NCBI GenBank assembly: GCA_003427395.1
Contig: BFEA01000264.1
Location: 414,017-442,717 of the forward strand
Length of the DNA stretch: 28,701 nucleotides
Direction of reading: 5' to 3'
Source of the DNA: Chara braunii
Taxonomy: Eukaryota > Streptophyta > Charophyceae > Charales > Characeae
Every line of letters begins with the position of its first letter. The stretch's first letter is position 1. This document shows positions 1 to 14,007 of this stretch, in pieces. A program made the position numbers and the translations under genes. The notes under the pieces are model-generated. The model did not search any database. It was given only the letters and a program-made list of their open reading frames with translations, and was not told the origin of the DNA.

Positions 1-92
1 CGTCGTTGTCGTTGTCACCGTCGTCGTCGTCATCCCGTCGCCATAGTCGCTGCCGTCGCCGTCGTGGTCATCGTCGCTGAACGCTCAGGTAA

Positions 93-130
93 CTGTCTCT
101 TATACACATCTAGATGTGTATAAGAGACAG
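93..130. other. Nextera mate-pair junction adapter (first of 55)
   Basis: Positions 93-111 read CTGTCTCTTATACACATCT and 112-130 are its exact reverse complement, AGATGTGTATAAGAGACAG. This is a perfect 38-bp palindrome of two Tn5 mosaic ends. It recurs every 253 bp (93, 346, 599 and so on). It differs from the natural Tn5 outside end and inside end, so it is synthetic library sequence and not a genomic insertion. Confidence 0.97.
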
Positions 131-3100
131 CTTATGCAGTGTATATTTCCATATTGTACGAGTAAGTTCATTCACCTTTGCTCTTCCTATTATAACAGCA
201 CCATGAGGTTAGCTGCAAGATCGGAACTTACCAGTTCTCCCTCTCTCTCTCCTCGTCGTTGTCGTTGTCACCGTCGTCGTCGTCATCCCGTCGCCATAGT
301 CGCTGCCGTCGCCGTCGTGGTCATCGTCGCTGAACGCTCAGGTAACTGTCTCTTATACACATCTAGATGTGTATAAGAGACAGCTTATGCAGTGTATATT
401 TCCATATTGTACGAGTAAGTTCATTCACCTTTGCTCTTCCTATTATAACAGCACCATGAGGTTAGCTGCAAGATCGGAACTTACCAGTTCTCCCTCTCTC
501 TCTCCTCGTCGTTGTCGTTGTCACCGTCGTCGTCGTCATCCCGTCGCCATAGTCGCTGCCGTCGCCGTCGTGGTCATCGTCGCTGAACGCTCAGGTAACT
601 GTCTCTTATACACATCTAGATGTGTATAAGAGACAGCTTATGCAGTGTATATTTCCATATTGTACGAGTAAGTTCATTCACCTTTGCTCTTCCTATTATA
701 ACAGCACCATGAGGTTAGCTGCAAGATCGGAACTTACCAGTTCTCCCTCTCTCTCTCCTCGTCGTTGTCGTTGTCACCGTCGTCGTCGTCATCCCGTCGC
801 CATAGTCGCTGCCGTCGCCGTCGTGGTCATCGTCGCTGAACGCTCAGGTAACTGTCTCTTATACACATCTAGATGTGTATAAGAGACAGCTTATGCAGTG
901 TATATTTCCATATTGTACGAGTAAGTTCATTCACCTTTGCTCTTCCTATTATAACAGCACCATGAGGTTAGCTGCAAGATCGGAACTTACCAGTTCTCCC
1001 TCTCTCTCTCCTCGTCGTTGTCGTTGTCACCGTCGTCGTCGTCATCCCGTCGCCATAGTCGCTGCCGTCGCCGTCGTGGTCATCGTCGCTGAACGCTCAG
1101 GTAACTGTCTCTTATACACATCTAGATGTGTATAAGAGACAGCTTATGCAGTGTATATTTCCATATTGTACGAGTAAGTTCATTCACCTTTGCTCTTCCT
1201 ATTATAACAGCACCATGAGGTTAGCTGCAAGATCGGAACTTACCAGTTCTCCCTCTCTCTCTCCTCGTCGTTGTCGTTGTCACCGTCGTCGTCGTCATCC
1301 CGTCGCCATAGTCGCTGCCGTCGCCGTCGTGGTCATCGTCGCTGAACGCTCAGGTAACTGTCTCTTATACACATCTAGATGTGTATAAGAGACAGCTTAT
1401 GCAGTGTATATTTCCATATTGTACGAGTAAGTTCATTCACCTTTGCTCTTCCTATTATAACAGCACCATGAGGTTAGCTGCAAGATCGGAACTTACCAGT
1501 TCTCCCTCTCTCTCTCCTCGTCGTTGTCGTTGTCACCGTCGTCGTCGTCATCCCGTCGCCATAGTCGCTGCCGTCGCCGTCGTGGTCATCGTCGCTGAAC
1601 GCTCAGGTAACTGTCTCTTATACACATCTAGATGTGTATAAGAGACAGCTTATGCAGTGTATATTTCCATATTGTACGAGTAAGTTCATTCACCTTTGCT
1701 CTTCCTATTATAACAGCACCATGAGGTTAGCTGCAAGATCGGAACTTACCAGTTCTCCCTCTCTCTCTCCTCGTCGTTGTCGTTGTCACCGTCGTCGTCG
1801 TCATCCCGTCGCCATAGTCGCTGCCGTCGCCGTCGTGGTCATCGTCGCTGAACGCTCAGGTAACTGTCTCTTATACACATCTAGATGTGTATAAGAGACA
1901 GCTTATGCAGTGTATATTTCCATATTGTACGAGTAAGTTCATTCACCTTTGCTCTTCCTATTATAACAGCACCATGAGGTTAGCTGCAAGATCGGAACTT
2001 ACCAGTTCTCCCTCTCTCTCTCCTCGTCGTTGTCGTTGTCACCGTCGTCGTCGTCATCCCGTCGCCATAGTCGCTGCCGTCGCCGTCGTGGTCATCGTCG
2101 CTGAACGCTCAGGTAACTGTCTCTTATACACATCTAGATGTGTATAAGAGACAGCTTATGCAGTGTATATTTCCATATTGTACGAGTAAGTTCATTCACC
2201 TTTGCTCTTCCTATTATAACAGCACCATGAGGTTAGCTGCAAGATCGGAACTTACCAGTTCTCCCTCTCTCTCTCCTCGTCGTTGTCGTTGTCACCGTCG
2301 TCGTCGTCATCCCGTCGCCATAGTCGCTGCCGTCGCCGTCGTGGTCATCGTCGCTGAACGCTCAGGTAACTGTCTCTTATACACATCTAGATGTGTATAA
2401 GAGACAGCTTATGCAGTGTATATTTCCATATTGTACGAGTAAGTTCATTCACCTTTGCTCTTCCTATTATAACAGCACCATGAGGTTAGCTGCAAGATCG
2501 GAACTTACCAGTTCTCCCTCTCTCTCTCCTCGTCGTTGTCGTTGTCACCGTCGTCGTCGTCATCCCGTCGCCATAGTCGCTGCCGTCGCCGTCGTGGTCA
2601 TCGTCGCTGAACGCTCAGGTAACTGTCTCTTATACACATCTAGATGTGTATAAGAGACAGCTTATGCAGTGTATATTTCCATATTGTACGAGTAAGTTCA
2701 TTCACCTTTGCTCTTCCTATTATAACAGCACCATGAGGTTAGCTGCAAGATCGGAACTTACCAGTTCTCCCTCTCTCTCTCCTCGTCGTTGTCGTTGTCA
2801 CCGTCGTCGTCGTCATCCCGTCGCCATAGTCGCTGCCGTCGCCGTCGTGGTCATCGTCGCTGAACGCTCAGGTAACTGTCTCTTATACACATCTAGATGT
2901 GTATAAGAGACAGCTTATGCAGTGTATATTTCCATATTGTACGAGTAAGTTCATTCACCTTTGCTCTTCCTATTATAACAGCACCATGAGGTTAGCTGCA
3001 AGATCGGAACTTACCAGTTCTCCCTCTCTCTCTCCTCGTCGTTGTCGTTGTCACCGTCGTCGTCGTCATCCCGTCGCCATAGTCGCTGCCGTCGCCGTCG

Positions 3101-6100
3101 TGGTCATCGTCGCTGAACGCTCAGGTAACTGTCTCTTATACACATCTAGATGTGTATAAGAGACAGCTTATGCAGTGTATATTTCCATATTGTACGAGTA
3201 AGTTCATTCACCTTTGCTCTTCCTATTATAACAGCACCATGAGGTTAGCTGCAAGATCGGAACTTACCAGTTCTCCCTCTCTCTCTCCTCGTCGTTGTCG
3301 TTGTCACCGTCGTCGTCGTCATCCCGTCGCCATAGTCGCTGCCGTCGCCGTCGTGGTCATCGTCGCTGAACGCTCAGGTAACTGTCTCTTATACACATCT
3401 AGATGTGTATAAGAGACAGCTTATGCAGTGTATATTTCCATATTGTACGAGTAAGTTCATTCACCTTTGCTCTTCCTATTATAACAGCACCATGAGGTTA
3501 GCTGCAAGATCGGAACTTACCAGTTCTCCCTCTCTCTCTCCTCGTCGTTGTCGTTGTCACCGTCGTCGTCGTCATCCCGTCGCCATAGTCGCTGCCGTCG
3601 CCGTCGTGGTCATCGTCGCTGAACGCTCAGGTAACTGTCTCTTATACACATCTAGATGTGTATAAGAGACAGCTTATGCAGTGTATATTTCCATATTGTA
3701 CGAGTAAGTTCATTCACCTTTGCTCTTCCTATTATAACAGCACCATGAGGTTAGCTGCAAGATCGGAACTTACCAGTTCTCCCTCTCTCTCTCCTCGTCG
3801 TTGTCGTTGTCACCGTCGTCGTCGTCATCCCGTCGCCATAGTCGCTGCCGTCGCCGTCGTGGTCATCGTCGCTGAACGCTCAGGTAACTGTCTCTTATAC
3901 ACATCTAGATGTGTATAAGAGACAGCTTATGCAGTGTATATTTCCATATTGTACGAGTAAGTTCATTCACCTTTGCTCTTCCTATTATAACAGCACCATG
4001 AGGTTAGCTGCAAGATCGGAACTTACCAGTTCTCCCTCTCTCTCTCCTCGTCGTTGTCGTTGTCACCGTCGTCGTCGTCATCCCGTCGCCATAGTCGCTG
4101 CCGTCGCCGTCGTGGTCATCGTCGCTGAACGCTCAGGTAACTGTCTCTTATACACATCTAGATGTGTATAAGAGACAGCTTATGCAGTGTATATTTCCAT
4201 ATTGTACGAGTAAGTTCATTCACCTTTGCTCTTCCTATTATAACAGCACCATGAGGTTAGCTGCAAGATCGGAACTTACCAGTTCTCCCTCTCTCTCTCC
4301 TCGTCGTTGTCGTTGTCACCGTCGTCGTCGTCATCCCGTCGCCATAGTCGCTGCCGTCGCCGTCGTGGTCATCGTCGCTGAACGCTCAGGTAACTGTCTC
4401 TTATACACATCTAGATGTGTATAAGAGACAGCTTATGCAGTGTATATTTCCATATTGTACGAGTAAGTTCATTCACCTTTGCTCTTCCTATTATAACAGC
4501 ACCATGAGGTTAGCTGCAAGATCGGAACTTACCAGTTCTCCCTCTCTCTCTCCTCGTCGTTGTCGTTGTCACCGTCGTCGTCGTCATCCCGTCGCCATAG
4601 TCGCTGCCGTCGCCGTCGTGGTCATCGTCGCTGAACGCTCAGGTAACTGTCTCTTATACACATCTAGATGTGTATAAGAGACAGCTTATGCAGTGTATAT
4701 TTCCATATTGTACGAGTAAGTTCATTCACCTTTGCTCTTCCTATTATAACAGCACCATGAGGTTAGCTGCAAGATCGGAACTTACCAGTTCTCCCTCTCT
4801 CTCTCCTCGTCGTTGTCGTTGTCACCGTCGTCGTCGTCATCCCGTCGCCATAGTCGCTGCCGTCGCCGTCGTGGTCATCGTCGCTGAACGCTCAGGTAAC
4901 TGTCTCTTATACACATCTAGATGTGTATAAGAGACAGCTTATGCAGTGTATATTTCCATATTGTACGAGTAAGTTCATTCACCTTTGCTCTTCCTATTAT
5001 AACAGCACCATGAGGTTAGCTGCAAGATCGGAACTTACCAGTTCTCCCTCTCTCTCTCCTCGTCGTTGTCGTTGTCACCGTCGTCGTCGTCATCCCGTCG
5101 CCATAGTCGCTGCCGTCGCCGTCGTGGTCATCGTCGCTGAACGCTCAGGTAACTGTCTCTTATACACATCTAGATGTGTATAAGAGACAGCTTATGCAGT
5201 GTATATTTCCATATTGTACGAGTAAGTTCATTCACCTTTGCTCTTCCTATTATAACAGCACCATGAGGTTAGCTGCAAGATCGGAACTTACCAGTTCTCC
5301 CTCTCTCTCTCCTCGTCGTTGTCGTTGTCACCGTCGTCGTCGTCATCCCGTCGCCATAGTCGCTGCCGTCGCCGTCGTGGTCATCGTCGCTGAACGCTCA
5401 GGTAACTGTCTCTTATACACATCTAGATGTGTATAAGAGACAGCTTATGCAGTGTATATTTCCATATTGTACGAGTAAGTTCATTCACCTTTGCTCTTCC
5501 TATTATAACAGCACCATGAGGTTAGCTGCAAGATCGGAACTTACCAGTTCTCCCTCTCTCTCTCCTCGTCGTTGTCGTTGTCACCGTCGTCGTCGTCATC
5601 CCGTCGCCATAGTCGCTGCCGTCGCCGTCGTGGTCATCGTCGCTGAACGCTCAGGTAACTGTCTCTTATACACATCTAGATGTGTATAAGAGACAGCTTA
5701 TGCAGTGTATATTTCCATATTGTACGAGTAAGTTCATTCACCTTTGCTCTTCCTATTATAACAGCACCATGAGGTTAGCTGCAAGATCGGAACTTACCAG
5801 TTCTCCCTCTCTCTCTCCTCGTCGTTGTCGTTGTCACCGTCGTCGTCGTCATCCCGTCGCCATAGTCGCTGCCGTCGCCGTCGTGGTCATCGTCGCTGAA
5901 CGCTCAGGTAACTGTCTCTTATACACATCTAGATGTGTATAAGAGACAGCTTATGCAGTGTATATTTCCATATTGTACGAGTAAGTTCATTCACCTTTGC
6001 TCTTCCTATTATAACAGCACCATGAGGTTAGCTGCAAGATCGGAACTTACCAGTTCTCCCTCTCTCTCTCCTCGTCGTTGTCGTTGTCACCGTCGTCGTC

Positions 6101-9100
6101 GTCATCCCGTCGCCATAGTCGCTGCCGTCGCCGTCGTGGTCATCGTCGCTGAACGCTCAGGTAACTGTCTCTTATACACATCTAGATGTGTATAAGAGAC
6201 AGCTTATGCAGTGTATATTTCCATATTGTACGAGTAAGTTCATTCACCTTTGCTCTTCCTATTATAACAGCACCATGAGGTTAGCTGCAAGATCGGAACT
6301 TACCAGTTCTCCCTCTCTCTCTCCTCGTCGTTGTCGTTGTCACCGTCGTCGTCGTCATCCCGTCGCCATAGTCGCTGCCGTCGCCGTCGTGGTCATCGTC
6401 GCTGAACGCTCAGGTAACTGTCTCTTATACACATCTAGATGTGTATAAGAGACAGCTTATGCAGTGTATATTTCCATATTGTACGAGTAAGTTCATTCAC
6501 CTTTGCTCTTCCTATTATAACAGCACCATGAGGTTAGCTGCAAGATCGGAACTTACCAGTTCTCCCTCTCTCTCTCCTCGTCGTTGTCGTTGTCACCGTC
6601 GTCGTCGTCATCCCGTCGCCATAGTCGCTGCCGTCGCCGTCGTGGTCATCGTCGCTGAACGCTCAGGTAACTGTCTCTTATACACATCTAGATGTGTATA
6701 AGAGACAGCTTATGCAGTGTATATTTCCATATTGTACGAGTAAGTTCATTCACCTTTGCTCTTCCTATTATAACAGCACCATGAGGTTAGCTGCAAGATC
6801 GGAACTTACCAGTTCTCCCTCTCTCTCTCCTCGTCGTTGTCGTTGTCACCGTCGTCGTCGTCATCCCGTCGCCATAGTCGCTGCCGTCGCCGTCGTGGTC
6901 ATCGTCGCTGAACGCTCAGGTAACTGTCTCTTATACACATCTAGATGTGTATAAGAGACAGCTTATGCAGTGTATATTTCCATATTGTACGAGTAAGTTC
7001 ATTCACCTTTGCTCTTCCTATTATAACAGCACCATGAGGTTAGCTGCAAGATCGGAACTTACCAGTTCTCCCTCTCTCTCTCCTCGTCGTTGTCGTTGTC
7101 ACCGTCGTCGTCGTCATCCCGTCGCCATAGTCGCTGCCGTCGCCGTCGTGGTCATCGTCGCTGAACGCTCAGGTAACTGTCTCTTATACACATCTAGATG
7201 TGTATAAGAGACAGCTTATGCAGTGTATATTTCCATATTGTACGAGTAAGTTCATTCACCTTTGCTCTTCCTATTATAACAGCACCATGAGGTTAGCTGC
7301 AAGATCGGAACTTACCAGTTCTCCCTCTCTCTCTCCTCGTCGTTGTCGTTGTCACCGTCGTCGTCGTCATCCCGTCGCCATAGTCGCTGCCGTCGCCGTC
7401 GTGGTCATCGTCGCTGAACGCTCAGGTAACTGTCTCTTATACACATCTAGATGTGTATAAGAGACAGCTTATGCAGTGTATATTTCCATATTGTACGAGT
7501 AAGTTCATTCACCTTTGCTCTTCCTATTATAACAGCACCATGAGGTTAGCTGCAAGATCGGAACTTACCAGTTCTCCCTCTCTCTCTCCTCGTCGTTGTC
7601 GTTGTCACCGTCGTCGTCGTCATCCCGTCGCCATAGTCGCTGCCGTCGCCGTCGTGGTCATCGTCGCTGAACGCTCAGGTAACTGTCTCTTATACACATC
7701 TAGATGTGTATAAGAGACAGCTTATGCAGTGTATATTTCCATATTGTACGAGTAAGTTCATTCACCTTTGCTCTTCCTATTATAACAGCACCATGAGGTT
7801 AGCTGCAAGATCGGAACTTACCAGTTCTCCCTCTCTCTCTCCTCGTCGTTGTCGTTGTCACCGTCGTCGTCGTCATCCCGTCGCCATAGTCGCTGCCGTC
7901 GCCGTCGTGGTCATCGTCGCTGAACGCTCAGGTAACTGTCTCTTATACACATCTAGATGTGTATAAGAGACAGCTTATGCAGTGTATATTTCCATATTGT
8001 ACGAGTAAGTTCATTCACCTTTGCTCTTCCTATTATAACAGCACCATGAGGTTAGCTGCAAGATCGGAACTTACCAGTTCTCCCTCTCTCTCTCCTCGTC
8101 GTTGTCGTTGTCACCGTCGTCGTCGTCATCCCGTCGCCATAGTCGCTGCCGTCGCCGTCGTGGTCATCGTCGCTGAACGCTCAGGTAACTGTCTCTTATA
8201 CACATCTAGATGTGTATAAGAGACAGCTTATGCAGTGTATATTTCCATATTGTACGAGTAAGTTCATTCACCTTTGCTCTTCCTATTATAACAGCACCAT
8301 GAGGTTAGCTGCAAGATCGGAACTTACCAGTTCTCCCTCTCTCTCTCCTCGTCGTTGTCGTTGTCACCGTCGTCGTCGTCATCCCGTCGCCATAGTCGCT
8401 GCCGTCGCCGTCGTGGTCATCGTCGCTGAACGCTCAGGTAACTGTCTCTTATACACATCTAGATGTGTATAAGAGACAGCTTATGCAGTGTATATTTCCA
8501 TATTGTACGAGTAAGTTCATTCACCTTTGCTCTTCCTATTATAACAGCACCATGAGGTTAGCTGCAAGATCGGAACTTACCAGTTCTCCCTCTCTCTCTC
8601 CTCGTCGTTGTCGTTGTCACCGTCGTCGTCGTCATCCCGTCGCCATAGTCGCTGCCGTCGCCGTCGTGGTCATCGTCGCTGAACGCTCAGGTAACTGTCT
8701 CTTATACACATCTAGATGTGTATAAGAGACAGCTTATGCAGTGTATATTTCCATATTGTACGAGTAAGTTCATTCACCTTTGCTCTTCCTATTATAACAG
8801 CACCATGAGGTTAGCTGCAAGATCGGAACTTACCAGTTCTCCCTCTCTCTCTCCTCGTCGTTGTCGTTGTCACCGTCGTCGTCGTCATCCCGTCGCCATA
8901 GTCGCTGCCGTCGCCGTCGTGGTCATCGTCGCTGAACGCTCAGGTAACTGTCTCTTATACACATCTAGATGTGTATAAGAGACAGCTTATGCAGTGTATA
9001 TTTCCATATTGTACGAGTAAGTTCATTCACCTTTGCTCTTCCTATTATAACAGCACCATGAGGTTAGCTGCAAGATCGGAACTTACCAGTTCTCCCTCTC

Positions 9101-12100
9101 TCTCTCCTCGTCGTTGTCGTTGTCACCGTCGTCGTCGTCATCCCGTCGCCATAGTCGCTGCCGTCGCCGTCGTGGTCATCGTCGCTGAACGCTCAGGTAA
9201 CTGTCTCTTATACACATCTAGATGTGTATAAGAGACAGCTTATGCAGTGTATATTTCCATATTGTACGAGTAAGTTCATTCACCTTTGCTCTTCCTATTA
9301 TAACAGCACCATGAGGTTAGCTGCAAGATCGGAACTTACCAGTTCTCCCTCTCTCTCTCCTCGTCGTTGTCGTTGTCACCGTCGTCGTCGTCATCCCGTC
9401 GCCATAGTCGCTGCCGTCGCCGTCGTGGTCATCGTCGCTGAACGCTCAGGTAACTGTCTCTTATACACATCTAGATGTGTATAAGAGACAGCTTATGCAG
9501 TGTATATTTCCATATTGTACGAGTAAGTTCATTCACCTTTGCTCTTCCTATTATAACAGCACCATGAGGTTAGCTGCAAGATCGGAACTTACCAGTTCTC
9601 CCTCTCTCTCTCCTCGTCGTTGTCGTTGTCACCGTCGTCGTCGTCATCCCGTCGCCATAGTCGCTGCCGTCGCCGTCGTGGTCATCGTCGCTGAACGCTC
9701 AGGTAACTGTCTCTTATACACATCTAGATGTGTATAAGAGACAGCTTATGCAGTGTATATTTCCATATTGTACGAGTAAGTTCATTCACCTTTGCTCTTC
9801 CTATTATAACAGCACCATGAGGTTAGCTGCAAGATCGGAACTTACCAGTTCTCCCTCTCTCTCTCCTCGTCGTTGTCGTTGTCACCGTCGTCGTCGTCAT
9901 CCCGTCGCCATAGTCGCTGCCGTCGCCGTCGTGGTCATCGTCGCTGAACGCTCAGGTAACTGTCTCTTATACACATCTAGATGTGTATAAGAGACAGCTT
10001 ATGCAGTGTATATTTCCATATTGTACGAGTAAGTTCATTCACCTTTGCTCTTCCTATTATAACAGCACCATGAGGTTAGCTGCAAGATCGGAACTTACCA
10101 GTTCTCCCTCTCTCTCTCCTCGTCGTTGTCGTTGTCACCGTCGTCGTCGTCATCCCGTCGCCATAGTCGCTGCCGTCGCCGTCGTGGTCATCGTCGCTGA
10201 ACGCTCAGGTAACTGTCTCTTATACACATCTAGATGTGTATAAGAGACAGCTTATGCAGTGTATATTTCCATATTGTACGAGTAAGTTCATTCACCTTTG
10301 CTCTTCCTATTATAACAGCACCATGAGGTTAGCTGCAAGATCGGAACTTACCAGTTCTCCCTCTCTCTCTCCTCGTCGTTGTCGTTGTCACCGTCGTCGT
10401 CGTCATCCCGTCGCCATAGTCGCTGCCGTCGCCGTCGTGGTCATCGTCGCTGAACGCTCAGGTAACTGTCTCTTATACACATCTAGATGTGTATAAGAGA
10501 CAGCTTATGCAGTGTATATTTCCATATTGTACGAGTAAGTTCATTCACCTTTGCTCTTCCTATTATAACAGCACCATGAGGTTAGCTGCAAGATCGGAAC
10601 TTACCAGTTCTCCCTCTCTCTCTCCTCGTCGTTGTCGTTGTCACCGTCGTCGTCGTCATCCCGTCGCCATAGTCGCTGCCGTCGCCGTCGTGGTCATCGT
10701 CGCTGAACGCTCAGGTAACTGTCTCTTATACACATCTAGATGTGTATAAGAGACAGCTTATGCAGTGTATATTTCCATATTGTACGAGTAAGTTCATTCA
10801 CCTTTGCTCTTCCTATTATAACAGCACCATGAGGTTAGCTGCAAGATCGGAACTTACCAGTTCTCCCTCTCTCTCTCCTCGTCGTTGTCGTTGTCACCGT
10901 CGTCGTCGTCATCCCGTCGCCATAGTCGCTGCCGTCGCCGTCGTGGTCATCGTCGCTGAACGCTCAGGTAACTGTCTCTTATACACATCTAGATGTGTAT
11001 AAGAGACAGCTTATGCAGTGTATATTTCCATATTGTACGAGTAAGTTCATTCACCTTTGCTCTTCCTATTATAACAGCACCATGAGGTTAGCTGCAAGAT
11101 CGGAACTTACCAGTTCTCCCTCTCTCTCTCCTCGTCGTTGTCGTTGTCACCGTCGTCGTCGTCATCCCGTCGCCATAGTCGCTGCCGTCGCCGTCGTGGT
11201 CATCGTCGCTGAACGCTCAGGTAACTGTCTCTTATACACATCTAGATGTGTATAAGAGACAGCTTATGCAGTGTATATTTCCATATTGTACGAGTAAGTT
11301 CATTCACCTTTGCTCTTCCTATTATAACAGCACCATGAGGTTAGCTGCAAGATCGGAACTTACCAGTTCTCCCTCTCTCTCTCCTCGTCGTTGTCGTTGT
11401 CACCGTCGTCGTCGTCATCCCGTCGCCATAGTCGCTGCCGTCGCCGTCGTGGTCATCGTCGCTGAACGCTCAGGTAACTGTCTCTTATACACATCTAGAT
11501 GTGTATAAGAGACAGCTTATGCAGTGTATATTTCCATATTGTACGAGTAAGTTCATTCACCTTTGCTCTTCCTATTATAACAGCACCATGAGGTTAGCTG
11601 CAAGATCGGAACTTACCAGTTCTCCCTCTCTCTCTCCTCGTCGTTGTCGTTGTCACCGTCGTCGTCGTCATCCCGTCGCCATAGTCGCTGCCGTCGCCGT
11701 CGTGGTCATCGTCGCTGAACGCTCAGGTAACTGTCTCTTATACACATCTAGATGTGTATAAGAGACAGCTTATGCAGTGTATATTTCCATATTGTACGAG
11801 TAAGTTCATTCACCTTTGCTCTTCCTATTATAACAGCACCATGAGGTTAGCTGCAAGATCGGAACTTACCAGTTCTCCCTCTCTCTCTCCTCGTCGTTGT
11901 CGTTGTCACCGTCGTCGTCGTCATCCCGTCGCCATAGTCGCTGCCGTCGCCGTCGTGGTCATCGTCGCTGAACGCTCAGGTAACTGTCTCTTATACACAT
12001 CTAGATGTGTATAAGAGACAGCTTATGCAGTGTATATTTCCATATTGTACGAGTAAGTTCATTCACCTTTGCTCTTCCTATTATAACAGCACCATGAGGT

Positions 12101-13754
12101 TAGCTGCAAGATCGGAACTTACCAGTTCTCCCTCTCTCTCTCCTCGTCGTTGTCGTTGTCACCGTCGTCGTCGTCATCCCGTCGCCATAGTCGCTGCCGT
12201 CGCCGTCGTGGTCATCGTCGCTGAACGCTCAGGTAACTGTCTCTTATACACATCTAGATGTGTATAAGAGACAGCTTATGCAGTGTATATTTCCATATTG
12301 TACGAGTAAGTTCATTCACCTTTGCTCTTCCTATTATAACAGCACCATGAGGTTAGCTGCAAGATCGGAACTTACCAGTTCTCCCTCTCTCTCTCCTCGT
12401 CGTTGTCGTTGTCACCGTCGTCGTCGTCATCCCGTCGCCATAGTCGCTGCCGTCGCCGTCGTGGTCATCGTCGCTGAACGCTCAGGTAACTGTCTCTTAT
12501 ACACATCTAGATGTGTATAAGAGACAGCTTATGCAGTGTATATTTCCATATTGTACGAGTAAGTTCATTCACCTTTGCTCTTCCTATTATAACAGCACCA
12601 TGAGGTTAGCTGCAAGATCGGAACTTACCAGTTCTCCCTCTCTCTCTCCTCGTCGTTGTCGTTGTCACCGTCGTCGTCGTCATCCCGTCGCCATAGTCGC
12701 TGCCGTCGCCGTCGTGGTCATCGTCGCTGAACGCTCAGGTAACTGTCTCTTATACACATCTAGATGTGTATAAGAGACAGCTTATGCAGTGTATATTTCC
12801 ATATTGTACGAGTAAGTTCATTCACCTTTGCTCTTCCTATTATAACAGCACCATGAGGTTAGCTGCAAGATCGGAACTTACCAGTTCTCCCTCTCTCTCT
12901 CCTCGTCGTTGTCGTTGTCACCGTCGTCGTCGTCATCCCGTCGCCATAGTCGCTGCCGTCGCCGTCGTGGTCATCGTCGCTGAACGCTCAGGTAACTGTC
13001 TCTTATACACATCTAGATGTGTATAAGAGACAGCTTATGCAGTGTATATTTCCATATTGTACGAGTAAGTTCATTCACCTTTGCTCTTCCTATTATAACA
13101 GCACCATGAGGTTAGCTGCAAGATCGGAACTTACCAGTTCTCCCTCTCTCTCTCCTCGTCGTTGTCGTTGTCACCGTCGTCGTCGTCATCCCGTCGCCAT
13201 AGTCGCTGCCGTCGCCGTCGTGGTCATCGTCGCTGAACGCTCAGGTAACTGTCTCTTATACACATCTAGATGTGTATAAGAGACAGCTTATGCAGTGTAT
13301 ATTTCCATATTGTACGAGTAAGTTCATTCACCTTTGCTCTTCCTATTATAACAGCACCATGAGGTTAGCTGCAAGATCGGAACTTACCAGTTCTCCCTCT
13401 CTCTCTCCTCGTCGTTGTCGTTGTCACCGTCGTCGTCGTCATCCCGTCGCCATAGTCGCTGCCGTCGCCGTCGTGGTCATCGTCGCTGAACGCTCAGGTA
13501 ACTGTCTCTTATACACATCTAGATGTGTATAAGAGACAGCTTATGCAGTGTATATTTCCATATTGTACGAGTAAGTTCATTCACCTTTGCTCTTCCTATT
13601 ATAACAGCACCATGAGGTTAGCTGCAAGATCGGAACTTACCAGTTCTCCCTCTCTCTCTCCTCGTCGTTGTCGTTGTCACCGTCGTCGTCGTCATCCCGT
13701 CGCCATAGTCGCTGCCGTCGCCGTCGTGGTCATCGTCGCTGAACGCTCAGGTAA

Positions 13755-13792
13755 CTGTCTCTTATACACATCTAGATGTGTATAAGAGACAG
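13755..13792. other. Nextera mate-pair junction adapter (last of 55)
   Basis: This is the same 38-bp mosaic-end palindrome, 54 periods (13,662 bp) after the first copy. Beyond it the 215-bp segment runs through 14007. At 14008, where the next junction should start, the sequence instead continues into unrelated pyrimidine-rich DNA. That marks where the assembly leaves the loop and rejoins real genome. Confidence 0.96.
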
Positions 13793-14007
13793 CTTATGCA
13801 GTGTATATTTCCATATTGTACGAGTAAGTTCATTCACCTTTGCTCTTCCTATTATAACAGCACCATGAGGTTAGCTGCAAGATCGGAACTTACCAGTTCT
13901 CCCTCTCTCTCTCCTCGTCGTTGTCGTTGTCACCGTCGTCGTCGTCATCCCGTCGCCATAGTCGCTGCCGTCGCCGTCGTGGTCATCGTCGCTGAACGCT
14001 CAGGTAA
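13793..14007 (+). other. The 215-bp genomic segment underlying the array
   Basis: This is the only copy of the repeated segment continuous with non-repeat DNA on its right, so it is the best representative of the real locus. It begins AT-rich, passes a short CT run, then becomes an imperfect GTC/CGT-rich tract and ends at a splice donor. An ATG at 13864 opens a frame of about 46 codons (Arg/Ser-rich, then Ala/Val/Ile-rich) leading to the donor. A short N-terminal coding exon is therefore possible, but the trinucleotide-like composition makes that translation unreliable. What lies to its left in the genome is unknown. Confidence 0.6.

Larger units (their letters stand above)
1..14007. repeat. 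Perfect 253-bp tandem array, probable assembly artefact
   Basis: The sequence repeats with an exact 253-bp period: a 92-bp partial unit, then 55 complete units (93-14007). I see no substitution between units. Each unit is a 38-bp junction of two inverted 19-bp Tn5 mosaic ends followed by a 215-bp genomic segment. The mosaic end is an engineered hybrid of the natural Tn5 outside and inside ends and is used in Nextera kits. Two of them back to back is the mate-pair circularisation junction. A 215-bp tagmented fragment closed on itself gives reads that cycle through segment and junction, and an assembler or gap filler can unroll this loop indefinitely. Perfect identity over 55 units also argues against a natural satellite. 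The true copy number is probably one. The window starts inside a unit, so the array may extend further left. Confidence 0.96.

Noticed and set aside
116-13785. 54 tandem 86-codon open frames with RNA-binding-like Arg/Ser content
   Set aside because: They start and end inside the synthetic mosaic ends and exist only because the artefactual array repeats them. Their Arg/Ser/Ala/Val runs come from a GTC/CGT-rich tract.
93-13792. Natural Tn5-type transposon ends, or a CRISPR-like array of 38-bp palindromic repeats with 215-bp spacers
   Set aside because: The 19-mers are the engineered mosaic end, not natural outside or inside ends. The 'spacers' are all identical and no transposase or cas gene is present.
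13824-13860. A 37-nt GTAAGT...AACAG mini-intron inside the repeat unit
   Set aside because: It has donor and acceptor-like ends but is far shorter than known functional plant introns, with no supporting frame on either side.
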